A stretch of DNA of 64,000 bases from the NCBI RefSeq assembly GCF_947495675.1, contig NZ_CANLZX010000019.1, positions 1 through 64,000 of the forward strand. Direction: 5' to 3'. The DNA comes from an uncultured Algibacter sp. (GTDB taxonomy: Bacteria; Bacteroidota; Bacteroidia; Flavobacteriales; Flavobacteriaceae). Made by a program: the position numbers and the translations under genes. The notes below the pieces were generated by a model that made no database searches, had not been told where the DNA came from, and saw only the letters and a list, made by a program, of their open reading frames with translations. Position 1 is the first letter of the stretch. Each line of letters starts with the position of its first letter. Shown piece by piece: positions 28,621 through 36,555 of the stretch.

Positions 28621-28854
28621 TTATTTTTTATTTTGTAGTAAGTAATAAATATTAATACCCAATATCGCTAGGTTAGTAATTATTATTGGCTTGGATATGG
28701 GTTGAAGTAAAATACCATAAAACACAAATAGTAAACACCCAAAGGAGTTTACTATTCGTAATTTATTTACAGATTTCATTAAGAATGAGACTAATACGGT
28801 TGCCATTGCAGCATAACCTACCCACTCTACCCAAGAAATCCCTAAGAATTCCAT
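28621..28854 (-). CDS. Small three-helix membrane protein (YgjV/SemiSWEET-like)
   Basis: 77 residues with three hydrophobic helices (about 9-28, 35-51, 54-73). Helix 1 opens WVEWVGYAAMATVLVSFLMK and helix 2 contains LRIVNSFGCLLFVFYGILLQ. This resembles half-SWEET and YgjV proteins, which pair to form sugar transporters, but the substrate motif is not certain. It begins 1 base after typA ends, so it is translated from the typA message. Confidence 0.65.
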   Translation of the reverse strand: MEFLGISWVEWVGYAAMATVLVSFLMKSVNKLRIVNSFGCLLFVFYGILLQPISKPIIITNLAILGINIYYLLQNKK

Positions 28855-28855
28855 G

Positions 28856-30655
28856 TTATATAGATTTGTTTCGTTTACGCTCTACTTCTGTTAAGTAAAT
28901 TTTACGTAAACGTAAAAAGTTTGGTGTAACCTCTACGTATTCATCTTTCTGAATATATTCTAAAGCTTCTTCTAAAGAAAATTTAATTGCAGGTACAATT
29001 TTAGCTTTATCATCTGCTCCAGAAGAACGTACGTTACTTAACTTTTTGGTTTTTGTTACGTTAACTGTCATGTCATCTCCACGAGAGTTTTCTCCAATAA
29101 CTTGACCTTCGTAAATATCTTCACCCGGATCAACAAAAAACTTACCTCTGTCTTGTAATTTATCAATAGAATAAGGTATTGCTTGCCCTTTCTCCATAGA
29201 TACTAAACTTCCGTTTTGTCGTTCAGGAATACCTCCTTTTAAAGGCTGATATTCTTTAAAACGGTGAGCCATAATTGCCTCACCAGCAGTAGCCGTTAGT
29301 AATTGATTACGTAACCCAATAATACCTCTAGATGGCACTATAAATTCGCAAACCATTCTATCACCTTTAGCTTCCATACTTAACATTTCACCTTTACGTA
29401 AGGTTACCATTTCTATAGCTTTACCCGAAACTGTTTCTGGTAAATCAATAGTCATTTCCTCAACAGGCTCACATTTTACGCCATCAATTGTTTTGATAAT
29501 AACTTGAGGTTGTCCAATTTGTAATTCGTAACCTTCACGACGCATTGTTTCAATTAAAACCGATAAGTGTAATACCCCACGGCCAAAAACCATAAATTTA
29601 TCTGCACTATCAGTTTCTTCAACTCTAAGAGCTAGGTTTTTTTCTAGTTCTTTACTTAATCTATCTTTTATATGTCTAGATGTTACAAACTTACCGTCTT
29701 TACCAAAGAAAGGCGAATCGTTAATAGTAAACAACATACTCATTGTTGGCTCATCTATAGCAATAGTTTTTAAACCTTCAGGATTTTCAAAATCGGCAAC
29801 AGTATCTCCAATTTCAAAACCTTCAAGACCTACTATTGCACAAATATCTCCCGTTTGTACCTCGTCTACTTTAAGTCTACCTAAACCTTCAAAAACATGT
29901 AGTTCTTTAATTTTAGACTTTACAATACTTTTATCTCTTTTTACTAAAGATATGTTTTGCCCTACTTTTAACTCACCACGAGTTAAACGACCAATTGCAA
30001 TTCTACCTGTAAAAGATGAAAAATCTAAAGATGTAATTAACATCTGCGTTGTTCCCTCTTCAATTTTAGGCTCAGGTATATGCTCAATAACCATATCTAA
30101 TAATGGCTCAATGTTTTCAGTTTCATTTTTCCAATCGTCACTCATCCAATTATTCTTAGCCGAACCATAAACTGTCGGAAAATCTAATTGCCACTCTTCT
30201 GCACCTAACTCAAACATTAAATCGAAAACTTTTTCGTGTACCTCATCTGGTGTACAGTTTTCTTTATCAACTTTATTTACAACCACACAAGGTTTTAAAC
30301 CTAAATCAATCGCTTTTTGCAAAACAAAACGCGTTTGTGGCATAGGCCCTTCAAAAGCATCAACTAATAACAAAACACCATCTGCCATATTCAATACACG
30401 CTCTACCTCTCCACCAAAATCGGCGTGACCAGGAGTATCAATAATATTGATTTTTGTGTCCTTATAAATTACAGATACGTTTTTAGAAGTAATAGTAATA
30501 CCTCTTTCACGTTCTAAATCGTTATTATCAAGAATTAAATCACCTGTATTTTCGTTTTCACGAAATAACTGGCAGTGATACATAATTTTATCAACCAAGG
30601 TAGTTTTACCATGATCTACGTGTGCAATAATTGCAATGTTTTTAATATTAGCCAT
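28856..30655 (-). CDS. typA: Translational GTPase TypA/BipA
   Basis: 599 residues, the usual length. G domain: AHVDHGKTT (11-19), RGITI, DTPGHADFGG, NKVD. EF-Tu domain 2, EF-G-like domains III and V, and the BipA-specific C-terminal region follow (SLVSMEKGQAIPYSIDKLQD and DPGEDIYEGQVIGE). It binds the ribosome at the A site and aids 50S assembly, cold growth and stress response. Confidence 0.97.
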   Translation of the reverse strand: MANIKNIAIIAHVDHGKTTLVDKIMYHCQLFRENENTGDLILDNNDLERERGITITSKNVSVIYKDTKINIIDTPGHADFGGEVERVLNMADGVLLLVDAFEGPMPQTRFVLQKAIDLGLKPCVVVNKVDKENCTPDEVHEKVFDLMFELGAEEWQLDFPTVYGSAKNNWMSDDWKNETENIEPLLDMVIEHIPEPKIEEGTTQMLITSLDFSSFTGRIAIGRLTRGELKVGQNISLVKRDKSIVKSKIKELHVFEGLGRLKVDEVQTGDICAIVGLEGFEIGDTVADFENPEGLKTIAIDEPTMSMLFTINDSPFFGKDGKFVTSRHIKDRLSKELEKNLALRVEETDSADKFMVFGRGVLHLSVLIETMRREGYELQIGQPQVIIKTIDGVKCEPVEEMTIDLPETVSGKAIEMVTLRKGEMLSMEAKGDRMVCEFIVPSRGIIGLRNQLLTATAGEAIMAHRFKEYQPLKGGIPERQNGSLVSMEKGQAIPYSIDKLQDRGKFFVDPGEDIYEGQVIGENSRGDDMTVNVTKTKKLSNVRSSGADDKAKIVPAIKFSLEEALEYIQKDEYVEVTPNFLRLRKIYLTEVERKRNKSI

Positions 30656-30680
30656 AATAGTGCCTTATTTTAAGCGCGTG

Positions 30681-30688
30681 CAAAGGTA
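30681..30688 (-). promoter_or_regulatory. Likely -7 element of typA promoter
   Basis: On the minus strand this is TACCTTTG, a match to TAnnTTTG, about 25 bases before the typA start. I find no TTG at 19-21 bases upstream, so it may depend on an extended or weak -33. Confidence 0.5.
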
Positions 30689-30832
30689 CGCTATATTTAA
30701 TTTTAAATCTATTTAATTTAACAAATTACTAAGTAAAAAAGTTAATTATATGTTATAATCATAGTTTTAAAAAACTTTTTTACTGGTTTTAACGTTAAAA
30801 ACATAAACCTAATCTAATTAATAAATCATATT

Positions 30833-31192
30833 ATGAAACATATATCAAATTACACAAAATTCATCCCATACCTTTATTTTATTGCTATTTCAGCCTACTG
30901 GTTTACAATAGTTAATAGAAGTGAAGGCTTAACAGCATATCCCATTTTATTATTTGGAATTCCTTTTTTATGGCAAATTATCAAGCCAAATAAAAACTTA
31001 AATTTAACATTAGGAATTTCGTTTGTATGTGTATCATCATATCTAATTCTGGCATATTTATCAGATATACTGCATATTATATCACTTTCTTATCCAATAA
31101 AACAACTTATGGTATATGGTGGGCTATTTGTATTTGCCAACTTTATTATGGCATTATGGATTATAAAAAATAGTTTACGCAAAAGATTATAA
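30833..31192 (+). CDS. Small four-helix membrane protein, unknown function
   Basis: 119 residues with four hydrophobic helices (about 12-26, 35-49, 56-77, 91-113) and basic ends. It has the clear coding look of the neighbours but no family that I recognise. It stands alone, divergent from typA and ending 10 bases before a dispersed repeat element. Confidence 0.6.
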   Translation: MKHISNYTKFIPYLYFIAISAYWFTIVNRSEGLTAYPILLFGIPFLWQIIKPNKNLNLTLGISFVCVSSYLILAYLSDILHIISLSYPIKQLMVYGGLFVFANFIMALWIIKNSLRKRL

Positions 31193-31202
31193 TTTACAAT
31201 TT

Positions 31203-31288
31203 GGGCGTTACCACAAGGGTCGGGCTTTCTGTTACAAGTCCTCGCTCGTACCTCGCTGTGGGCTTTCCTCTGCAATCCCTAACGCAAA
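31203..31288 (+). repeat. Dispersed structured element, copy 1
   Basis: 86 bp beginning GGGCGTTACCACAAGGGTCG and ending CAATCCCTAACGCAAA. The ends contain the inverted pair GCGTTA/TAACGC. The middle has a second copy of GGGCTTT. It lies between a membrane-protein gene and kdsA. Three more copies exist in the window (35078, 37845, 50296), sharing ends but not middles. Confidence 0.85.
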
Positions 31289-31373
31289 CACATCGGCAAA
31301 TAGTAATTCTATAGCGCAAGTGTTAAGTTATATTATCTCTTTTCGTAACTTTACAGCTTAAATTTTATAGCAC

Positions 31374-32192
31374 ATGCAACTTAGCGAAGTACCTAACATA
31401 AAACATACAAATTCCAACAACTTTTTTCTATTATGTGGCCCCTGTGCTATTGAAGGCGAAGATATGGCAATGCGTATCGCCGAAAAAGTAATTACCATTA
31501 CCAATAAATTAGAAATCCCTTATGTATTTAAAGGAAGTTTTAAAAAAGCAAACCGTAGTAGAATTGATAGTTTTACAGGCATTGGAGATGAAAAAGCATT
31601 AAAAATTTTAAGAAAAGTATCTGAAACTTTTAATGTCCCTACAGTAACAGATATTCATGAAGTTTCAGATGCTATAAAGGCTGCCGAATATGTTGATGTT
31701 TTACAAATCCCAGCTTTTTTAGTACGCCAAACCGATCTTGTAGTTGCAGCAGCAAAAACAGGAAAAGTTGTCAACTTAAAAAAAGGACAATTTATGAGTC
31801 CAGAAGCCATGAAACACGCTGTACAAAAAGTTAAAGATGCTGGCAGCAACAAAGCATGGATAACAGATAGGGGCACCATGTTTGGCTACCAAGATATGAT
31901 TGTAGATTTTAGAGGCATTCCTACCATGCGTAAAATGGCACCAACTGTTTTAGATGTTACTCATTCATTACAACAACCTAATCAATCTGCTGGGGTAACA
32001 GGCGGCAGACCAGATATGATTGAAACTATAGCCAGAGCTGGTATTGTTAACAATGTTGATGGATTATTTATCGAAACACATTTCGATCCTGCAAATGCCA
32101 AAAGTGATGGAGCTAATATGCTACATTTGGATAATCTAGAAAGTCTCCTTACTAATTTAGTGGCGATTAGGAAAACGGTTAATAATCTTTAG
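31374..32192 (+). CDS. kdsA: 3-deoxy-8-phosphooctulonate synthase (KDO-8-P synthase)
   Basis: 272 residues with KdsA marks: FFLLCGPCAIEGEDMAMRIA (about 16-35), the substrate loop FKGSFKKANRSRIDSFTG and DRGTMFGYQDMIVDFRGIP. It condenses arabinose-5-phosphate and phosphoenolpyruvate to KDO-8-P for lipid A inner core. A DAHP synthase would have a different pattern, so KdsA is preferred. It faces a DUF1801 gene 1 base past its stop. Confidence 0.95.
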   Translation: MQLSEVPNIKHTNSNNFFLLCGPCAIEGEDMAMRIAEKVITITNKLEIPYVFKGSFKKANRSRIDSFTGIGDEKALKILRKVSETFNVPTVTDIHEVSDAIKAAEYVDVLQIPAFLVRQTDLVVAAAKTGKVVNLKKGQFMSPEAMKHAVQKVKDAGSNKAWITDRGTMFGYQDMIVDFRGIPTMRKMAPTVLDVTHSLQQPNQSAGVTGGRPDMIETIARAGIVNNVDGLFIETHFDPANAKSDGANMLHLDNLESLLTNLVAIRKTVNNL

Positions 32193-32193
32193 T

Positions 32194-32562
32194 TTACTTA
32201 TTATAAAACGATTTTCCCTTTTGTTTTTCTGCTTCTTTAAGTATTGAAATAAAAATATCCTCATCAATATCTTCTAAAGATGTATAACGCAGCGATTTAA
32301 CCACTTTACGGTTTTCGCTAACCAAATACGCATCAAATTTATTGAGATATGCCGAATGCCAAAACCCAACATCGACAAATTGTTTTTTATGACTCGCATT
32401 TAAGTAACACATAGGCGTTTCTCCTATATAGTAACAAGGTATTCGCCATTTATATTTTAACTCAACTTCAGGAATCGTGTGCTCAATTAACACCTGTATG
32501 TGCATTAAAATAGTACGATAAGGCTCTGGTTGATTAAGAATGTATGCTTCAGCTGGATTCAT
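32194..32562 (-). CDS. DUF1801 domain protein
   Basis: 122 residues matching the DUF1801 pattern: EPYRTILMHIQVLIEHTIPE, then YKWRIPCYYIGETPMCYLNA and FVDVGFWHSA. The fold is YdhG/YjbR-like; its role is unknown. It converges with kdsA and is not part of an obvious operon. Confidence 0.85.
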   Translation of the reverse strand: MNPAEAYILNQPEPYRTILMHIQVLIEHTIPEVELKYKWRIPCYYIGETPMCYLNASHKKQFVDVGFWHSAYLNKFDAYLVSENRKVVKSLRYTSLEDIDEDIFISILKEAEKQKGKSFYNK

Positions 32563-32629
32563 AAACCCTTTTTTTTGTATTTATAAAATTAACTAAAATT
32601 TATATAGCAACATTCAAAAATTATTGTTT

Positions 32630-32646
32630 ACTTTGCATTTCAAAGT
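32630..32646. promoter_or_regulatory. Operator 1 for the winged-helix regulator (proposed)
   Basis: ACTTTGCATTTCAAAGT is a near-perfect inverted repeat (one arm differs by one base). The same 17 bases with a single change lie before creD (33652). It ends 7 bases before the ATG at 32654, so bound protein would block transcription start. It also rules out the upstream TTG start of this frame. Confidence 0.6.
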
Positions 32647-32653
32647 ACTTTAT

Positions 32654-33265
32654 ATGGAATCAAAAGATTATCTAAAAGACATAAGCGAAATTAAAAACAT
32701 GATGAATAAATCATCTCGTTTTATTTCTCTTAGTGGGTTGTCGGGCATACTTGCAGGTATTTATGCTTTAATTGGAGCGGCCATTGCGTATTGGCTAGTA
32801 ACTACATCGGTTAGAGGTTACTTAATTTTAGATGGAACTATATTTAGAATATGCTTATTTATATTACTCATGGTAGCGTTTTTAAGTATCGTTACAGGAA
32901 TTATATTAACTACCAAAAAAGCTAAAAAACACGGAGCCAAAATTTGGGATGCCACCTCAAAAAGGCTGGTATATAACTTTTTAATCCCTATGGTTGCTGG
33001 TGGGCTTTATATTATAATTATACTTAGCCAAGGCAAATATGGTCATACAGGTGGTTTAATGCTTATTTTTTATGGCTTAGCACTTATAAATGCATCAAAA
33101 TATAGCATTGGCGATATCCAATATTTAGGGCTTATTCAAATAGCTTTAGGCCTAATTGCTGCGCTGTATCCGGGTTATGGCTTTTGGCTTTGGGTATTAG
33201 GCTTTGGAGTTATGCATATTGTTTATGGCACATGGATGCATTTTAAGTATGATGTTAATAAGTAA
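32654..33265 (+). CDS. Multi-pass membrane protein of a winged-helix/CreD cluster
   Basis: 203 residues from ATG 32654; the frame extends to a TTG at 32624 that would run through the operator, so ATG is chosen. A short hydrophilic start (MESKDYLKDISEIKNMMNKS) leads into six hydrophobic helices. I recognise no function. The protein is next to a small winged-helix regulator and creD, with a shared operator, so they likely respond together to an envelope signal. Confidence 0.7.
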   Translation: MESKDYLKDISEIKNMMNKSSRFISLSGLSGILAGIYALIGAAIAYWLVTTSVRGYLILDGTIFRICLFILLMVAFLSIVTGIILTTKKAKKHGAKIWDATSKRLVYNFLIPMVAGGLYIIIILSQGKYGHTGGLMLIFYGLALINASKYSIGDIQYLGLIQIALGLIAALYPGYGFWLWVLGFGVMHIVYGTWMHFKYDVNK

Positions 33266-33315
33266 GTGGTTTACAGTAGCAGTATTCAGTAACTTTGAAC
33301 TTTAAATTAATTAGA

Positions 33316-33333
33316 TTCCTGCCTACGCAGGAA
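33316..33333 (+). repeat. Short palindromic repeat in the leader of the regulator gene
   Basis: TTCCTGC, CTAC, GCAGGAA: a perfect 7-bp stem with a 4-base loop, 5 bases before ATG 33339. It has higher GC than its surroundings and looks like one of the short dispersed palindromes of flavobacterial genomes. It lies where ribosome access would be set. Confidence 0.7.
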
Positions 33334-33338
33334 ATAAT

Positions 33339-33632
33339 ATGAGTATTATAACCAACATAAATAAAGCATTCGATCATCGTATTAGATTAGGCATCATGTC
33401 TATTTTAATGGTAAACGAATATGCCGATTTTAAAATGCTAAAAGAACTTTTAGAAGCTACCGATGGTAATTTGGCTAGCCACACCAAAGCTCTAGAAAAA
33501 GCCGAATACATTAAAGTAGAAAAACAATTTATTGGCAGAAAACCAAACACCCGCTACTCTACCACAAATTTAGGCAGAGCAGAATTTAAAAAGCATATTA
33601 GCGCACTAGAAAAATTAATAAACAAACAATAA
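33339..33632 (+). CDS. Winged-helix transcriptional regulator
   Basis: 97 residues with a winged helix-turn-helix: HRIRLGIMSILMVNEYADFK, MLKELLEATDGNLASHTKAL and a wing FIGRKPNTRYSTTNLGRAEF. This is the short ArsR/MarR-like type (HTH_34) that I associate with creD in flavobacteria. It probably binds the ACTTTGnATTTCAAAGT sites before the preceding and following genes. No ligand domain is present, so a signal partner or metal-free mechanism is needed. Confidence 0.88.
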   Translation: MSIITNINKAFDHRIRLGIMSILMVNEYADFKMLKELLEATDGNLASHTKALEKAEYIKVEKQFIGRKPNTRYSTTNLGRAEFKKHISALEKLINKQ

Positions 33633-33651
33633 CAATTTTTTTTATCATTTT

Positions 33652-33668
33652 ACTTTGAATTTCAAAGT
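33652..33668. promoter_or_regulatory. Operator 2 for the winged-helix regulator (proposed)
   Basis: ACTTTGAATTTCAAAGT is a perfect inverted repeat around one central T, 18 bases before the creD ATG and immediately after the regulator gene. With the following ACTTTA it matches operator 1 at 22 of 23 positions. Confidence 0.65.
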
Positions 33669-33686
33669 ACTTTAAAACAAAATCAA

Positions 33687-35057
33687 ATGGAAACACAAAA
33701 CAACAATCTGCAGCAAAACAAATTTGGGCATTGGCTTAAAACTTCAATAACAGCAAGAATGCTCATGGTCGGGTTTCTGGTTATCATCTTATTAGTCCCA
33801 TTATCATATATTAATAGTTTAATAAACGATAGAGCCTTTAGGCAAAAAGATGTGGTAAACGAAATAAATAAAAAATGGGGAAACGATGTTTTAGTTTACG
33901 GTCCCATTTTAAAACTTCCCTATAAAACATACAGCGAAACAAAAACCTTTAATGAGAAAACTAAAACCTATTTTAAAGAAACACAAACGCATATTAAGTA
34001 TGCTTATATATTTCCAGAACACCTCAACGCTATAGTAAATGTAAATTCAAAAACCTTAAAACGAGGTAACTTTGAGTCGGCTGTATTTACTACAACAATG
34101 GACTTTACAGGAAACTACATTCCTGTAGATTTAACGGCAAAAGGCATAAAACAGGAAGATATTGTTTGGAACGACGCTTCCATAATTATTAAAACCTCTA
34201 ACTTAAAAGGCATAAAAAGCGAAGTACAAATAAAACTAGAAGACAAAGCATACAGTTTCGAAACTAATTTTAATCAAAACACTAACAGCCGTCTCGATGT
34301 ATTAGAATCTGCGCTAATTAAAAACGAAGATATATTCCAAACAAAAAACACGCCTTTTAGCTTCTCTATGACCTTTAATGGCAGCCGCCAAATAGAGTTA
34401 ATTCCTATTGGAAAAACCACAACCATGCATATGAATTCCAATTGGGCAGACCCAAGTTTTATGGGTAATTACCTACCCAACGACGAAACAAAAAGCATTA
34501 CAAAAGATGGCTTTAAAGCCGATTGGAAAATACTACATATAAACAGAGCCTTCTCGCAGCAACACCTAAAAAGCATTCCTAAACTAAGTCAGTTTGCTTT
34601 CGGAACAAAATTTATGGTCATGGTAGACGAATACCAAAAAAGCGAACGCTCTGCCAAATACGGTTTTCTAGTTATTGGGCTTACCTTTTTAGTATTCTTT
34701 CTAATCCAAACGCTAAGTAAAATACACATTCACCCTTTCCAGTATTTAATGATTGGGCTGGCACTAACTATGTTTTACACGCTATTAGTATCCATATCGG
34801 AGCACAGTAATTTCCTAAAAGCCTACGTAATTGCCGGCACATCGGTAATTGTACTAATCACTTTATATTCAAAATCCATATTAAAAACATTCAAGTTTCC
34901 ACTATTTATTGGGCAATCGTTAACAGGACTGTATGCCTTTATTTACGTTATTATTCAGTTGGAAAACTACGCCTTATTAGTTGGCAGCATTGGCTTATTC
35001 CTAATACTTGCCATCGTTATGTTTGTATCTCGAAAAATAGATTGGCACAACGGTTAA
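33687..35057 (+). CDS. creD: Cell envelope integrity protein CreD
   Basis: 456 residues. N-terminal transmembrane helix (about 23-42), a large periplasmic domain with YGPILKLPYKTYSETKTFNE and FSFSMTFNGSRQIELIPIGK, and a C-terminal block of five or six helices beginning YGFLVIGLTFLVFFLIQTLS. CreD is an inner membrane protein tied in E. coli to the CreBC response, colicin and beta-lactam tolerance. Here control is likely by the adjacent winged-helix protein. Confidence 0.9.
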   Translation: METQNNNLQQNKFGHWLKTSITARMLMVGFLVIILLVPLSYINSLINDRAFRQKDVVNEINKKWGNDVLVYGPILKLPYKTYSETKTFNEKTKTYFKETQTHIKYAYIFPEHLNAIVNVNSKTLKRGNFESAVFTTTMDFTGNYIPVDLTAKGIKQEDIVWNDASIIIKTSNLKGIKSEVQIKLEDKAYSFETNFNQNTNSRLDVLESALIKNEDIFQTKNTPFSFSMTFNGSRQIELIPIGKTTTMHMNSNWADPSFMGNYLPNDETKSITKDGFKADWKILHINRAFSQQHLKSIPKLSQFAFGTKFMVMVDEYQKSERSAKYGFLVIGLTFLVFFLIQTLSKIHIHPFQYLMIGLALTMFYTLLVSISEHSNFLKAYVIAGTSVIVLITLYSKSILKTFKFPLFIGQSLTGLYAFIYVIIQLENYALLVGSIGLFLILAIVMFVSRKIDWHNG

Positions 35058-35077
35058 TTGATATAAATTAGTATGTG

Positions 35078-35230
35078 GGCGTTACCCCGATCCCGATAGC
35101 TATCGGGAGGGGTCGCGCTTTATTCGTCATTTTCTATTTTAAATTAATGAACTCATGAATATAAATATTTCACTACTCGCTCCCTCCTACGTCGGGGAGC
35201 TCAAACAGACCGTTCAATCGCTAACGCAAA
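35078..35230 (+). repeat. Dispersed structured element, copy 2 (longest)
   Basis: 153 bp with the shared start GGGCGTTACC and end CTAACGCAAA. Its left part holds a perfect 16-bp palindrome CCCGATAGCTATCGGG (35093-35108). The middle (about 35126-35180) is AT-rich unlike the other copies and looks like an insert. It separates creD from the small membrane protein gene. Confidence 0.8.
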
Positions 35231-35240
35231 ACCCAACAAC

Positions 35241-35528
35241 ATGAAAAACTTGATAACAACCAGTAAAACCATTGCTGTTTTAAGCTTTGCCATAGGCACG
35301 ATTTTGTTTGCTTTACAACTCTACTTTTCAAATTCATACAAGCTAATTTATCCTGGTATTATATTCATTTTTGTTGCTGTAATAATTAATACAATAGCTC
35401 TACTTGGTCTATTATTTGGACTAATTGAAAATAAAAACAGGAGCGCGTTATTGCAAGCCATAGGACTAGTATTAACCAACATTCCAATAGCCTTTTTGTA
35501 TTTCTATATTTTAATTGAAACCTTATGA
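35241..35528 (+). CDS. Small three-helix membrane protein
   Basis: 95 residues with three hydrophobic helices (about 9-28, 36-62, 71-93). No recognised family. The end overlaps the start of the DUF2809 gene by 4 bases, so the two are probably translated together. Confidence 0.6.
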   Translation: MKNLITTSKTIAVLSFAIGTILFALQLYFSNSYKLIYPGIIFIFVAVIINTIALLGLLFGLIENKNRSALLQAIGLVLTNIPIAFLYFYILIETL

Positions 35529-35902
35529 AACTCAACAAAACATATTTACTACTAACTATACTCTTGTTTACAATAGAAACGCTTATAGCCATTTACCTAA
35601 AAACAGGTTTTATTAGGCATACCTTTGGCGATTTTTTATGCGTTATCTTACTTTACTGTTTTTTTAAAACCTTTATAGAAGGCCATCATTTTAAAATTGC
35701 AGTAATAGTTTTAGTAATAGCATTTACCGTCGAGTTTTTGCAACTCACCAATTTTCTCGAGCTATTTAATTTGCATAACAACCAACTAGCAAAACTCATT
35801 TTAGGCAGTACGTTTCAAATTTCAGATTTAGTGGCTTATACACTTGGTATTATAAGCGTAATAATTTTAGAATATAAAATTTACAAACTATGGATTACAT
35901 AA
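35525..35902 (+). CDS. DUF2809 membrane protein
   Basis: 125 residues, four helices. The segments GFIRHTFGDFLCVILLYCFF and FTVEFLQLTNFLELF, then LGSTFQISDLVAYTLGI, fit the DUF2809 pattern. Role unknown. The middle member of three overlapping membrane-protein genes. Confidence 0.82.
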   Translation: MKLNKTYLLLTILLFTIETLIAIYLKTGFIRHTFGDFLCVILLYCFFKTFIEGHHFKIAVIVLVIAFTVEFLQLTNFLELFNLHNNQLAKLILGSTFQISDLVAYTLGIISVIILEYKIYKLWIT

Positions 35903-36555
35903 AACAGCTCTTTTTGTCCCGATTTAAAACATTTGCTTTAGTTAGTATTTCCATACTATTTAGCATTTTTTTACTCATGATTAGAATGAAGTTAACCTAC
36001 TCTTTTTTCTACTTGTTTTTAGTATGGAATTTATTTTTAGCCGTTATACCATTTGCCATAACCACATATTTAGTAAGCCTTCCCAAGCTTAATAAATATG
36101 TGTTTATACTTTGGTTTTGTATATGGCTGCTTTTTTTACCCAACGCGCCATACATAATAACCGATTTACTACATTTAAAAGTAAGTACCACCCATTTGCT
36201 ATGGTTGGATATTTTGGTAATTGTGGCCTTTGCATTAACCGGTATTATGCTTTTCTATTTGTCTATTAACGACATGAAAACCATGCTACTAAACCTAACA
36301 AATAAAAAGACGGCAAACTACATAAGCTCAACAACCATTTTCCTCTCAGGATTTGGCGTGTATTTAGGTCGGTTTTTACGCTATAATTCTTGGGAAATTA
36401 TAAGTAACCCTAAAGTTTTGTTTATTGATATTTTAAATATTGCCGTACAACCATTTGACCACCAAGAAGCCTGGTTATTTACTATACTTTTTGGTACTTT
36501 TTTATGGATCGGGAATTGGGCTTTTAAAACGTTTTACTCCAACCCATCAACATAA
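35890..36555 (+). CDS. DUF1361 membrane protein
   Basis: 221 residues with six or more helices. DUF1361 marks are FLPNAPYIITDLLHLK and FGVYLGRFLRYNSWEIISNP, with a conserved FLWIGNWAF near the end. Role unknown. It overlaps the previous gene by 13 bases and converges with the dehydrogenase gene, overlapping its end by 22 bases. Confidence 0.87.
   Translation: MDYIKQLFLSRFKTFALVSISILFSIFLLMIRMKLTYSFFYLFLVWNLFLAVIPFAITTYLVSLPKLNKYVFILWFCIWLLFLPNAPYIITDLLHLKVSTTHLLWLDILVIVAFALTGIMLFYLSINDMKTMLLNLTNKKTANYISSTTIFLSGFGVYLGRFLRYNSWEIISNPKVLFIDILNIAVQPFDHQEAWLFTILFGTFLWIGNWAFKTFYSNPST

Noticed and set aside
31090..31275. 61-codon minus-strand frame
   Set aside because: It runs across the dispersed repeat and the end of a plus-strand gene; chance frame.
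32624..32653. TTG start giving a longer membrane protein
   Set aside because: It would translate through the operator palindrome; ATG 32654 gives a normal N-terminus.
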